Assembly (NCBI RefSeq): GCF_004801855.1
Contig: NZ_SSTC01000045.1
Span: 1-37,543 of the forward strand
Reading direction: 5' to 3'
Length of the DNA: 37,543 nt
Source of the DNA: Pseudomonas sp. A-1
GTDB lineage: Bacteria > Pseudomonadota > Gammaproteobacteria > Pseudomonadales > Pseudomonadaceae
Made by a program: the position numbers and the translations under genes. This document shows, one piece after another, positions 20,281 through 28,785 of this stretch. Below the pieces are notes generated by a model, which was not told the DNA's origin, did not search any database, and saw nothing but the letters and a program-made list of their open reading frames with translations. The stretch's first letter is position 1. Every line of letters starts with the position of its first letter.

Positions 20281-21285
20281 TCATTGCCCCACCGTTGCCG
20301 CCTCCCGCCAGGCGATGCGCCGGTCGCCGCGCAGGGTGTCGTTGAGCTGCAGGAACAGCTGGGCGATCGGGCGGATCTCGTTGTTGGTGTAGACCCGGTC
20401 GATCTTCTCGATGTCGCCGAATCCGCCCACGCTCTCCGGCATGATGCCGGCCAGCGCCGGATTCATCCGCCAGGCGGCGATGACGTCGGCGCGGGTGATG
20501 TTCTTGATCTTCTCGAACTCGTCCTTGGTGGCCACGTCCCCCACGGGGATCAGCTGGATGGCCTTCTCGGTGCCGTTCGGGATGTTGACGAACATCGAGC
20601 GGAAGTTGCCCACGCCCTTGCTCGACTCGATCTGCAGTCGCAGGTTGTCCTCGTCCTCTTCGGAGAGGTCCGGATCGTTGGTGTAGAAGATGAAGCCGGC
20701 GTGGGCGCCGTTGTTGAAGTAGCGGCGGCGGAACAGGGTGGCGCTCTCGTTGAGCAGCAGCGAGTGCATGCCGCCCAGGTAGTCGGGCACGCCGTACACG
20801 TCCTGCTCCACGTCGTAGTCCATCACGTGCTCGATCTCGTCCGCGGCGAACTCCAGCTCGCGCCCGTTGGGCAGCAGCATGACGAAGCCGCCGTCGACCT
20901 TGCGGCGCATGTTGATCGCCGGCAGGTGGCGCAACTCGAGCACCTGGCCGATGACGTTGGTCAGGCGCTGCAGGTAGGCCTCGCCGAACACGATGAAGTC
21001 GAGCGCGACGCGGCCCATGGTCTGTGCGCTGCAGCCGGCCGAGGGTAGGAAGTCACGCAGCAGCAGGTTGCGCTTGAATTTCGGGATGGCGCCGTGGTGG
21101 GCGTTGGCCCGCAGCAGCTTGGCCAGCCCGATGCGCGACACCGGCGGTGTGTACAGGCGCCCGTCGCCGCTGGCGAACACGCCCAGGTACTCGCCCAGGT
21201 TGCGGGTCAGGACGGACTCGGGTGCGCCGAAGGTGAAGCTGCGCACCCCCTTGCGGGGCTGCTGAGGCGGTGTTTGCTCGGTCAT
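20281..21285 (-). CDS. Q: Phage portal protein, P2 gpQ-like
   Basis: The 334-residue protein is a PBSX/P2-type portal. It has the conserved GLAKLLRANAHHGAIPKFKRNLL near 53-75, FGEAYLQRL, the VMDYDVEQDVYGVPDYLGG region, and EIRPIAQLFLQLNDTLRG at the C-terminus. It forms the dodecameric channel at the capsid vertex for DNA entry and tail joining. It is the second gene of the leftward P-Q-ogr unit; its ATG lies inside the upstream terminase reading frame. The length matches the family. Confidence 0.93.
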   Translation of the reverse strand: MTEQTPPQQPRKGVRSFTFGAPESVLTRNLGEYLGVFASGDGRLYTPPVSRIGLAKLLRANAHHGAIPKFKRNLLLRDFLPSAGCSAQTMGRVALDFIVFGEAYLQRLTNVIGQVLELRHLPAINMRRKVDGGFVMLLPNGRELEFAADEIEHVMDYDVEQDVYGVPDYLGGMHSLLLNESATLFRRRYFNNGAHAGFIFYTNDPDLSEEDEDNLRLQIESSKGVGNFRSMFVNIPNGTEKAIQLIPVGDVATKDEFEKIKNITRADVIAAWRMNPALAGIMPESVGGFGDIEKIDRVYTNNEIRPIAQLFLQLNDTLRGDRRIAWREAATVGQ

Positions 21286-23113
21286 GGGTGCCCTTCTGGA
21301 GTAGCGACCAGCGGCTGCGCCGCTTGCGGTTGGTGTTGAGGGGTTCGTTGGCCAGCGCGTGCATGACTGCCCAGGCCACGTCGGCGTGGCCGGTGGCGTC
21401 GGTGCGCGAGGCGCTGTAGGTGATCTGCCCGCTGGCGGTGGCGCCGCGCTTGATGGTCAGGAAGGCGGCGGCGATGTCGTTCCAGCCAGCGTCCCACTCG
21501 ATGCGGCTGCCCTGGATGGTGTCCTGCGCCTTGAGCACCAGGGTGTTCTTGGTTTCCAGGCTGTAGTGGATCGGCGTGGCGCGCGGGAAGAAGTCGCGCA
21601 CCAGGTCGAACACGCCGTAGCCGACGCCGGTGATGTCGATGCCGATGTGCTGGACGTTGAAGCGATCGCACAGCTGCTTGACCTGGCTGGCCTGGTAGGT
21701 GAACGAGTGGCCCCGCCAGCTGTGCTTCTCCAGGATGCGGAACTTGGCCCCCGGCTCCAGCGGCGGCGCCACCACCACGCAGGTGGCGTCGTCGCGGGTG
21801 CGGCTTGGGTCGTAGCCGAGCCACACCGGGCTGTTGCCGAACGGGCGCGGGTTCTTCGGGTCGGGGTCGTAGTCGTCCCACAGCTCGCGGTCGGAGTAGC
21901 AGCGCTCGAGGTCGGCCAGGGCGAAGGCGCTCTGGGTGCTGTCGATGAACTTGCACATGAACAGCTGCTCGAAGCGGTCCTCCTCGTACTCCAGGCGCAG
22001 GCGCTCGATGTCGAACAGGTCGCAGCCGCCGGCGATGGCGTCCGGCAGGGTGATGACCTTGCGCCACTGGCCGTCCGGGCAGAGCGCGCCGGCGTGGATC
22101 TGCTCCTCGCCCGGCCACTCCTGGCCGAGCTTCTTGCCGCGCTTGCTGTTGCGGAACTCCTCGCCGGTCCAGAACGGGTAGGCCTGGTGGCTGACGGCGC
22201 TCGGCGTGGAGAAGTAGGTCTTGCGCCACTTCTTGTGCGAGGCCATGGCGCCGGCCAGGTTGTTGAGCTTGTCGAAGTCGCGGATCCAGAAGTACTCGTC
22301 GACGTAGACATGGCCGTGGTGGCCCTGCGCGGTGCTGCTGTTGGTGGAGAGGAAGCGCAGCTCGGCCCACGGCTTGCCGTCCTTGCTCAGCACGATGGGG
22401 TTGCCGGTGAGGGTCAGGCCGAACCACTCGGCGGCGAAGGCGACGATGTAGCTGCGGAAGATCTCCGCCTGGGCGCGGCTGGCCGAGAGGAACATCTGGT
22501 TGTCGCCGGTGAGCACGGCGTCCATGAACGCCTCGGCGGCGAAGTAGTAGGTGAGGCCGATCTGCCTACTTTTGAGCACGTTGCGGATGCGCGCGGTGAG
22601 CGGGTTCTGCTTGGCCTCGAACAGCTCCATCTGGTAGCCGAACATCTGGCTGGTGAACTTCTCGACGAAGTCCACTTCGGTCAGGCCGGTGACGTCGTTC
22701 TTCGGCTTCTTCTCGCGCTTCTCGCCGCGACCACCCTTGCCGCCCCTGCCGGCTCGTTCGCCGCTGCGGCGCCGCTCCGGCTGGTCACCCTCCTCCGCTG
22801 GTTCAACGGCGGGCGCCGGTGCCGGTCTGGCAGCCTGCTTCTGCAGGCGCTCGCGGAGGGTGGTCAGGCGGTCGAGCTCGTCCAGCTCGGCCTTGCCGAG
22901 GTTGCCCGGGCGCTCCAGCAGCAGGGTGATGCGCCGGCTGACGGCGGCCAGCGGCTCCTCGTCCGCGAGCATTTCGTCCCAGCCGCCCTTGGCGATCCAG
23001 TAGTAGACGATACGTATATTCGGCAGGCCGAGCTGCACCTGGATCTCCTTCGCCTTGCAGCGGCGCAGGTACAGGCGTTTGGCGGCTTCCTTGACTTCGG
23101 TGGCGTATGGCAT
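21053..23113 (-). CDS. P: Terminase large subunit, P2 gpP-like, with atypical C-terminal overlap
   Basis: The 686-residue frame encodes the packaging ATPase. An N-terminal HTH-like segment (AKEIQVQLGLPNIRIVYYWIAKGGWDEM) is followed by a basic low-complexity stretch (about 115-140, RGGKGGRGEKREKK), the P2-type ATPase motif LKSRQIGLTYYFA, a VYVDEYFWI Walker B, and a nuclease domain starting at LGYDPSRTRDDA. Past HALANEPLNTNRKRRSRWSLLQ the frame runs 233 bases into Q, giving an Arg/Pro-rich tail that does not look like terminase. In the adjacent frame a TGA overlaps the Q ATG, as expected for such pairs. The natural end is therefore probably near 21285 and the extension may reflect a frameshift. 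Confidence 0.88.
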   Translation of the reverse strand: MPYATEVKEAAKRLYLRRCKAKEIQVQLGLPNIRIVYYWIAKGGWDEMLADEEPLAAVSRRITLLLERPGNLGKAELDELDRLTTLRERLQKQAARPAPAPAVEPAEEGDQPERRRSGERAGRGGKGGRGEKREKKPKNDVTGLTEVDFVEKFTSQMFGYQMELFEAKQNPLTARIRNVLKSRQIGLTYYFAAEAFMDAVLTGDNQMFLSASRAQAEIFRSYIVAFAAEWFGLTLTGNPIVLSKDGKPWAELRFLSTNSSTAQGHHGHVYVDEYFWIRDFDKLNNLAGAMASHKKWRKTYFSTPSAVSHQAYPFWTGEEFRNSKRGKKLGQEWPGEEQIHAGALCPDGQWRKVITLPDAIAGGCDLFDIERLRLEYEEDRFEQLFMCKFIDSTQSAFALADLERCYSDRELWDDYDPDPKNPRPFGNSPVWLGYDPSRTRDDATCVVVAPPLEPGAKFRILEKHSWRGHSFTYQASQVKQLCDRFNVQHIGIDITGVGYGVFDLVRDFFPRATPIHYSLETKNTLVLKAQDTIQGSRIEWDAGWNDIAAAFLTIKRGATASGQITYSASRTDATGHADVAWAVMHALANEPLNTNRKRRSRWSLLQKGTHDRANTASAAPQGGAQLHLRRTRVRPDPQPGRVPGRVRQRRRAPVHTAGVAHRAGQAAAGQRPPRRHPEIQAQPAAA

Positions 23114-23265
23114 GGGCGCAGTCTAAGCAGGCGCCGCGCAGCGAATTAGCGCGCAAAATACGCAAATCTCCTAGATTGAGCAGATAGGAGAAGCGATCAG
23201 GCAAAGTGTTTGAGGGATGCGCATCCGCTCCCTATGGTTGCGGCATCGACCACCCGAAGAGCCCG
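23114..23265. promoter_or_regulatory. Divergent late control region with perfect dyad
   Basis: The gap between the leftward P gene and the rightward O gene must contain both late promoters. It holds a perfect 7-bp inverted repeat, TCTCCTA-N11-TAGGAGA (23167-23191), 54 bases from the P start and 75 bases from the O start. This fits the known placing of an Ogr-type activator site between back-to-back late promoters. The sequence is not the P2 TGT-N12-ACA consensus. An alternative GTG start for O at 23206 would shorten the gap. Confidence 0.6.
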
Positions 23266-24186
23266 ATGCCGATGCCCCGCTCCCTCGTCTCCGACTGGAA
23301 ACGTGTCGCCACCAGCGGCAAGACCGCCGACGGCCGCACCATCGCCGCGCAGGACCTGCGCGACATGGCGGAGAACTACGACCCCGCCCTCTACACCGCG
23401 ACGATCTGGTACGAGCACATCCGCTACTTCGGCAGCCTGGGCACCGTGGCCGAGCTCAAGGCCGAGGACGTGGACGGCGGCAAGGTCGCCCTTTACGCAC
23501 GCCTGCAGCCGAACGACACCCTGCTGCGCCTGAACAAGGAAGGCCAGAAGCTGTTCGCCAGCGTGGAGATCCAGCCGAACTTCGCCGACACCGGCAAGGC
23601 GTACCTCTCCGGCATGGCGGTCACCGACGAGCCGGCCAGCGTGGGCACCGAGGCGCTGCACTTCTCGCGCCGCGCCGGCGCCGGCAACCACTTCGGCAAC
23701 CTGGAGCCGCTGGGCGACCTGAACGCCCAGGACGACGACGAGGCCGCCGCCATGTCGTTCTTCACCCGCATGTTCAAGGCCATTGGCGTAGGCCCGGCCG
23801 CCACCCCCGCATCCCCCGCAACCCACAACAGCGAGAGCACCCCCATGGATCAGAAGACCGTCGAGGCGTTCGCCTCCGCGGTGGAGAAGCTCGGCACCGT
23901 GGCGACCAGCCTGGAGCAGAGCGCCGCCAAGTTCGCCGCGCAGGCTCCGTCCGGCACCGGCACCACCACCACCCAGCCCGCTACCACTGCCGAAGGCAAC
24001 CAGCCCGCTGCCAGCGGTACCGAGCAGCAGCCGGCCGCCGGCGTCAGCGCCGAGCAGTTCGCCGCGCTCCAGGGAGCTGTCGAGAAGCTCACCGAGCAGT
24101 TCAGCTCCGCCCTGAACCATGGCAAGGGCAAGGACGTGCCGGCTACCACCGGCGCCGCCAGTGACCAACAGGAGGCCGTGTACTGA
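23266..24186 (+). CDS. O: Capsid scaffolding protein and protease, P2 gpO-like
   Basis: I use ATG 23266 (23272 is also possible), because family members begin just before the DWKRVATSGKTADGRTI block. The 306-residue protein has an N-terminal serine protease with D22, H51 (WYEHIRYFG) and S99 (FASVEIQPNF); the D-H spacing of 29 equals that of P2 gpO. The C-terminal part (from about 190) is an Ala/Thr/Gln-rich helical scaffold (KTVEAFASAVEKLGTVATSLEQ ... SAEQFAALQGAVEKLTEQFSSALNH). It assembles the capsid and cleaves capsid proteins and itself. The capsid gene follows one base after its stop. Confidence 0.92.
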   Translation: MPMPRSLVSDWKRVATSGKTADGRTIAAQDLRDMAENYDPALYTATIWYEHIRYFGSLGTVAELKAEDVDGGKVALYARLQPNDTLLRLNKEGQKLFASVEIQPNFADTGKAYLSGMAVTDEPASVGTEALHFSRRAGAGNHFGNLEPLGDLNAQDDDEAAAMSFFTRMFKAIGVGPAATPASPATHNSESTPMDQKTVEAFASAVEKLGTVATSLEQSAAKFAAQAPSGTGTTTTQPATTAEGNQPAASGTEQQPAAGVSAEQFAALQGAVEKLTEQFSSALNHGKGKDVPATTGAASDQQEAVY

Positions 24187-24187
24187 T

Positions 24188-25207
24188 ATGGGCATGAGCA
24201 CTGCAGCACGCGATAAATTCAGCGCCCTGGCCGTCGCCATCGCCGCCACCTACGGCGTCGAGTCGGCCCGCCAGGAGTTCAACGTCACGCCGACCCACGC
24301 GCAGACGCTGAACGACAAGATCACCCTCAGCTCGTCCTTCCTGCAGCGGATCAACGTGATCCCGGTCAGCGAGATCAAGGGCGAGAAGGTGATGATCGGG
24401 GTCAGCGGCACCGTAACCGGCCGCACCAACACCACCACCACCGACCGCGAGGCGCGCAATGTGCTCGGCCTCGACGGGCAGCCCTACGAGCTGTTCAAGA
24501 CCGACAGCGACGTGGCGCTGAAGTACGCCACCATCGACGCCTGGGCGAAGTTCCCGAACTTCCCGCAGCGCTACTCCGCCGCGGTGCTGAAGCAGATCGC
24601 CCTGGACCGCATCATGATCGGATGGAACGGCACCAGCGTGGCCGCCACCACCGACCGCGAAGCCAACCCGCGGCTGCAGGACGTGAACAAGGGCTGGCTG
24701 CAGATCGCCCGCGAGCAGGCGCCGCAGCAGGTTATGGCCCAAGGCTCCAAGGTAGCCGGCAAGATCCAGATCGGCGCCACCGGCGACTACAAGAACCTCG
24801 ACGCCCTGGTGTTCGACGTGTCGCTGATGATCGACGAGGAGTTCCGCGACGGCGGCGACCTGGTGGCCATTGTCGGCCGCGAGCTGCTGGCCCATGAGAA
24901 GGGCAAGCTGTACGCCGCCCAGGGCGACACCCCGACCGAGAAGGAACGCATCGAGCTGGCCCAGGTGATCGATACCTACGGCGGCCTGCCGACCTACACC
25001 TGCCCGCACTTCCCGGGCAAGGGCGTGGTGGTCACCAGCTTCGACAACCTGTCGATCTACTTCCAGGACAGCAGCTGGCGGCGCCACATCCAGGATAACC
25101 CCAAGCGCGACCAGGTCGAGGACTACAACAGCCGCAACGAGGGCTACGTCATCGAGCAGCTGGGCAAGTTCGCCGCCATCGAAGCCGCCAACGTGGAGTT
25201 CGTCTGA
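24188..25207 (+). CDS. N: Major capsid protein, P2 gpN-like
   Basis: The 339-residue protein has the P2 capsid family sequence: MSTAARDKFSALAVAIAATYGV at the start, SSSFLQRINVIPV, LGLDGQPYELFKTDSD, YATIDAWAKFPNF, KQIALDRIMIGWNGTSVAATTD, and the C-terminal NLSIYFQDSSWRR...YVIEQLGKFAAIE block. It forms the T=7 head shell. ATG at 24188 or 24194 are both possible; GGAG lies upstream at about 24170. Its TGA overlaps the M ATG. Confidence 0.95.
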   Translation: MGMSTAARDKFSALAVAIAATYGVESARQEFNVTPTHAQTLNDKITLSSSFLQRINVIPVSEIKGEKVMIGVSGTVTGRTNTTTTDREARNVLGLDGQPYELFKTDSDVALKYATIDAWAKFPNFPQRYSAAVLKQIALDRIMIGWNGTSVAATTDREANPRLQDVNKGWLQIAREQAPQQVMAQGSKVAGKIQIGATGDYKNLDALVFDVSLMIDEEFRDGGDLVAIVGRELLAHEKGKLYAAQGDTPTEKERIELAQVIDTYGGLPTYTCPHFPGKGVVVTSFDNLSIYFQDSSWRRHIQDNPKRDQVEDYNSRNEGYVIEQLGKFAAIEAANVEFV

Positions 25208-25965
25208 TGAGCCTGGCCCTGGCCCACAAGCGCCGCCTGCTGGCTGAGCGCGCGGCTGGCAAGGCCCCGGGCAAGGCGGAGGCCTACACCCCCGCCACGG
25301 CCCTGGCCGGCCCGGCCAACGCGCAGAAGCACCTGAAGCTGATGGAGTCGGCGCTGGCCGAGGATCTGGCCCGCATCGCCGACATCAACAGCCGCGAGGC
25401 CCGCCAGCAGCTCAAGCGCGACGAGCTGCTGCCCAAGTACCTGCCCTACGTCGAGCGCTATCGCGAGTCCGGCCTGAACCACCCCAACCCGGTGCTGATG
25501 CAGGTGCTGGTGTGGCTGTTCGACACCGCGCAGTTCGAGCAGGGCCTGGAGCTGGCCGAGTTCGCCATCGCCCAGGGCCAGCAGCTGCCGGAGCGCTTCA
25601 AGCGTGACGTGCAGACCTTCGTCGCCGATGAGGTGATCGAGTGGGCCGAGGCCGAGCACAAGGCCGGGCGCAACCCGGAGCCCTACGTCTCGATCCTGCT
25701 GCCGCGCGTTGATGGCAGCTGGGATGGCTTCGCCACCGGTGGCGACATCGAGCGCGCCCCGGGCTGGGAGCTGTTCGAGCGCATCCCGGCTCGCTTCCAC
25801 AAGCTGCTCGGAATCATCGCCCTGGAGCGCGAGGAGTGGGCCAAGGCCATCTCGCACTTCGACCGCGCCACCGAGCTGTACCCGGAGATCGGCGTCGGCA
25901 CCCGCCGCGCGCAGGCCGACAAGGCATTGCGTCGGCAAGGCGCAGACACCGCGCAGGGCGAATAA
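25207..25965 (+). CDS. M: Terminase small subunit, P2 gpM-like
   Basis: The 252-residue protein carries the gpM features: ARQQLKRDELLPKYLPYVERYRESG, HPNPVLMQVLVWLFD and DAVQTFVADEVIEWAE-type helices, and a TPR-like tail (LLGIIALEREEWAKAISHFDRATELYPEIG). It recognises cos DNA and starts packaging with gpP. Its ATG overlaps the capsid stop as TGATG. The C-terminus ends in a short hydrophilic tail. Confidence 0.93.
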   Translation: MSLALAHKRRLLAERAAGKAPGKAEAYTPATALAGPANAQKHLKLMESALAEDLARIADINSREARQQLKRDELLPKYLPYVERYRESGLNHPNPVLMQVLVWLFDTAQFEQGLELAEFAIAQGQQLPERFKRDVQTFVADEVIEWAEAEHKAGRNPEPYVSILLPRVDGSWDGFATGGDIERAPGWELFERIPARFHKLLGIIALEREEWAKAISHFDRATELYPEIGVGTRRAQADKALRRQGADTAQGE

Positions 25966-26064
25966 CCGTCTTCCCACCCCCAGCGGGGCCTGTCCTGGCG
26001 TTACGGCTGCATGCAGCCAGCAACCCCAACGACAGCCACCCCGCCCTATTGAGCGACCAGCAGC
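25966..26064 (+). repeat. Intergenic region with palindromes inside the head operon
   Basis: This 99-base gap between M and L, in an otherwise nearly gap-free operon, contains the perfect 14-bp palindrome GGCTGCATGCAGCC (26005-26018) and a CCCC-AGC-GGGG hairpin near 25976-25988. There is no T-run. It could be an RNA-processing hairpin or the vestige of a lost gene. Confidence 0.45.
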
Positions 26065-26526
26065 ATGAGCTTCTCCGGCAAACCCACCACCCTCGTCGAC
26101 CAGGCCATCGCCAACGATGGCTTCTGGCCCGACCTGTCGGTGAGCGAGTTCCAGCAGGGCTACCGCCTGCCGGCGGAGTACCTGCGCGAGCTGCTGGTCG
26201 ATGGCATCGCCCTGTCCATGGGCGAGGTGAACCGCGACCTGGCCAGGCGCAAGGCCGCATGGCAGGCCGCCGGCATCGCCAACGTCGAGACCGCCGACCC
26301 GCTGCTGCTGCCCGAGCGCGCCTTCATGGCGGCCAGCTACAAGCGCGCGGTGTACTGCCGCGCCAAGGCCTACCTGCTGCAGCAGTTCGCCACGGTGAAC
26401 CGCCGCGAGTCGGCGGAGAACCTGGGCAAGGAGGCGCCGGAGCGCAGCGAGCAGTTCCTGGCCTTCTCGCAGCAGGCGGTGCGCCTGATCCAGGGCCGCG
26501 GCCGGATGACGGCGGTGCTGCTGTGA
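26065..26526 (+). CDS. L: Head completion/stabilisation protein, P2 gpL-like
   Basis: The 153-residue protein matches P2 gpL: a conserved WPDLSVSEFQQGYRLPAEYLRELLVDGIALSM start, AERAFMAASYKRAVYCRAKAYLLQQFATVNRRESAENL in the centre. It plugs or completes the portal after packaging. The stop overlaps the GTG of the next gene. Confidence 0.9.
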   Translation: MSFSGKPTTLVDQAIANDGFWPDLSVSEFQQGYRLPAEYLRELLVDGIALSMGEVNRDLARRKAAWQAAGIANVETADPLLLPERAFMAASYKRAVYCRAKAYLLQQFATVNRRESAENLGKEAPERSEQFLAFSQQAVRLIQGRGRMTAVLL

Positions 26527-26972
26527 ACAAGCTGCGCGCCCTGACCGCCTACCTGCTGGAGCGCCGCCTGGTGCTCGAGGAGCAGCTCGACAGCTGGGCC
26601 GAGCAGGTGTCGCTGAGCCTGGTGTGGAAGCCGGACGTGGACGGCATGCACCTGGGCGACATGCGCTACCGCGCGGTGATCGTCCTGGAGCGCTTCGCCG
26701 ACCACCCCGGCCGGCTGATGGCCCTGCTCGGCAGCTGGCTGGAGCAGCACGACGCCGGCCGCGCCGACGACGACCTGCCGGCGCCGACCTTCGACATCGA
26801 GCAGCTCGACCCGGACACCGCCGACGTGGAGATCACCGTGGAGTTCATCGAGCCGCAGTACCTGGCCGAGGACGCGGACGGCGAGATCGAGGCCTTCGGC
26901 CTGCGCTGGGCCTTCGTGCCGTTCGACCTGTGGGTGGCGGAGCAAGGCGAGGTGGCCAGCCATGGCGCGTAG
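26523..26972 (+). CDS. R: Tail completion protein, P2 gpR-like
   Basis: The 149-residue protein starts at GTG 26523, overlapping the L stop (GTGA). It begins LRALTAYLLE and has the gpR pattern LVWKPDVDGMHLGDMRYRAVIVLERF and EITVEFIEPQYL. gpR and gpS complete the tail where it joins the head. An ORF scan extends the frame upstream in arginine-rich shadow sequence, which is not credible coding. It overlaps the S gene by 11 bases. Confidence 0.88.
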   Translation: MNKLRALTAYLLERRLVLEEQLDSWAEQVSLSLVWKPDVDGMHLGDMRYRAVIVLERFADHPGRLMALLGSWLEQHDAGRADDDLPAPTFDIEQLDPDTADVEITVEFIEPQYLAEDADGEIEAFGLRWAFVPFDLWVAEQGEVASHGA

Positions 26973-27642
26973 AACCTTCGAGCTGGACGCCCGCGGCTAC
27001 CTGGGCGTGCGCGAGCAGCTGGCACTGCTGGAGCTGCCTGCGCAGCTGCGCCGCCGGCTGCTGAACAACGTGGCCAAGCGCGTGCGGACGATGAGCCGCC
27101 AGCGCATCCGCAACCAGCAGAACCTGGACGGCTCGCCCTTCGCACCGCGCAAGAACCCCGAGAAGGGCCAGAAGAAGATGGAGGCGGGCCTCGGCAAGCT
27201 GTTGTTCGTCACCCGACTCACCCCGGACGAGGCCGAGCTGGGGTGGCGCAACGGCCTGACCCGCTGGATCGCCGCGCAGCAGCACCACGGCAAGTCCGAG
27301 CGCCGCACCGCTGCACAGATGCGCCGCTGGAACCGCGTGCTGCCCAACCAGGGCGCCTCCGAGAGACAGGCCAAGCGCCTGAGGCGCCTGGGCTTTCGCG
27401 TGCGCCAGGCCGGCAAGAAGAGCCTGAGCAGGCCCTCTGTCGGCTGGATCCAGGAGCACGTGCAGTACCACCAGGCCGGCCTGCTGATCCGCATCCTGCA
27501 AGGCGAAAAGGCCGAGGGCAGCGGCAAGCAGAGCTGGGAAATCACCCTGCCCAAGCGCCAATTCCTCGGCGCGAGCACCGAGGCCGACACCCGCCGGCTG
27601 GTCAACGCGGTGCTCGAACAAATCCTCAATTCCCCCCGCTAG
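26962..27642 (+). CDS. S: Phage virion morphogenesis protein, P2 gpS-like
   Basis: The 226-residue protein shows the gpS/Mu gpG features: RRRLLNNVAKRVRTMSRQRIRNQQNLDGSPFAPRK near the start, LTPDEAELGWRNGLTRWIAAQQHHG in the middle, and KRQFLGASTEADTRRLVNAVLEQI at the end. It is somewhat longer than P2 gpS because of a basic middle part (RWNRVLPNQGASERQAKRLRRLGFRVR). It acts in tail completion with gpR. Confidence 0.88.
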   Translation: MARRTFELDARGYLGVREQLALLELPAQLRRRLLNNVAKRVRTMSRQRIRNQQNLDGSPFAPRKNPEKGQKKMEAGLGKLLFVTRLTPDEAELGWRNGLTRWIAAQQHHGKSERRTAAQMRRWNRVLPNQGASERQAKRLRRLGFRVRQAGKKSLSRPSVGWIQEHVQYHQAGLLIRILQGEKAEGSGKQSWEITLPKRQFLGASTEADTRRLVNAVLEQILNSPR

Positions 27643-27657
27643 CGAGGCTACGCCCAC

Positions 27658-28779
27658 ATGGCACTCGGCAAAGTCAGCGTCAACAACCTCAACCTCGGCC
27701 AGGGTGCCGTCACCGAGATCGAGCGCTATTTCCTGTTCATCGGCCCGGCCACGGCCAACGTCGGCCAGCTGATCCCCCTGAACACCCAGAGCAATCTGGA
27801 CACCGCCCTGGGCGCCGCGTCGAGTGAGCTGAAGACCCAGATCGCTGCGGCGCAGAAGAACGGCGGCGACCGCTGGGCCTGCCTGGCGGCGCCGATCGAT
27901 GCCGTGGGCGGCGACTGGGCCGACGCCCTGGAGCAGGCCATGCAGCAGGGCCACTCGGTGGAGGCGGTGGTTATCACCAGCCCGGTGACCACCGGCGCCG
28001 AGCTGACGGCGATGCACGACGCGGCCGTGGCGCTGAACAACACCTACGGCCGCCGCTGCTTCGTGATGGCGGCCAGCGCCGGCATCGACCCTGCGCTGCA
28101 GACCTGGGCGCAGTACCTGTCCGAGCAGCAGGCGATCACCCTGAACGTGGCCGCGCCGCGCGTTCTGGTGGTGCCGCAGTTGCACGGCAACGACCTGGGC
28201 GTGCTGGCCGGCCGCCTGGCCAACGCGGCGGTGAGCATCGCCGACAGCCCGATGCGCGTGGCCAGCGGCCCGCTGCTTGGCCTTGGCGCCACGCCGGTGG
28301 ACTCGGCCGGCGTGCCACTGCCCTCGGCGATCCGTTCCGCCCTGGACACCGCGCGCTTCTCCGTCTCGCAGACCTATCCGGACTACCCCGGCGTGTTCTG
28401 GGGCGACGCCAACATGCTCGATGCGCCGGGCAGCGACTTCCAGGTGGTGGAGTACCTGCGCCTGGTCGACAAGGCCGCGCGCCGGGTGCGCGTGCTGCTG
28501 ATCCAGCGGGTGGCCGACCGCCGCTTGAACAACACCCCCAACAGCATGGCGGCCAACACCAGCGCGCTGATGGCGCCGCTGCGGGCGATGGCGCGCAGTG
28601 TGGCCTTCGCCGGCCAGGTGTTCCCCGGCGAGATCGAGCCGCCCAAGGACGGTGACGTGGTGCTGGTGTGGCAGAGCAAGACCAAGGTGGAGGCCTACAT
28701 CAAGCTCCGCCCGTACAACTGCCCGAAGGACCTGACCGCGAACATCGCCCTCGACCTTTCCACCGACGATTCGGAGTAA
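27658..28779 (+). CDS. Contractile tail sheath protein, DUF2586 (K139 type)
   Basis: The 373-residue protein belongs to DUF2586, the sheath family of K139/kappa-like phages. It starts GKVSVNNLNLGQGAVTEIERYFLFIG, which is typical, has a Rossmann-like middle (VEAVVITSPVTTGAELTAM, RVLVVPQLHGNDLGVLAGRLANAA), and ends with RPYNCPKDLTANIALDLS. It sits just before the tube gene as sheaths do. The P2 sheath gpFI is a different family, which places this phage away from P2 proper. Confidence 0.9.
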   Translation: MALGKVSVNNLNLGQGAVTEIERYFLFIGPATANVGQLIPLNTQSNLDTALGAASSELKTQIAAAQKNGGDRWACLAAPIDAVGGDWADALEQAMQQGHSVEAVVITSPVTTGAELTAMHDAAVALNNTYGRRCFVMAASAGIDPALQTWAQYLSEQQAITLNVAAPRVLVVPQLHGNDLGVLAGRLANAAVSIADSPMRVASGPLLGLGATPVDSAGVPLPSAIRSALDTARFSVSQTYPDYPGVFWGDANMLDAPGSDFQVVEYLRLVDKAARRVRVLLIQRVADRRLNNTPNSMAANTSALMAPLRAMARSVAFAGQVFPGEIEPPKDGDVVLVWQSKTKVEAYIKLRPYNCPKDLTANIALDLSTDDSE

Positions 28780-28785
28780 CCGCGC

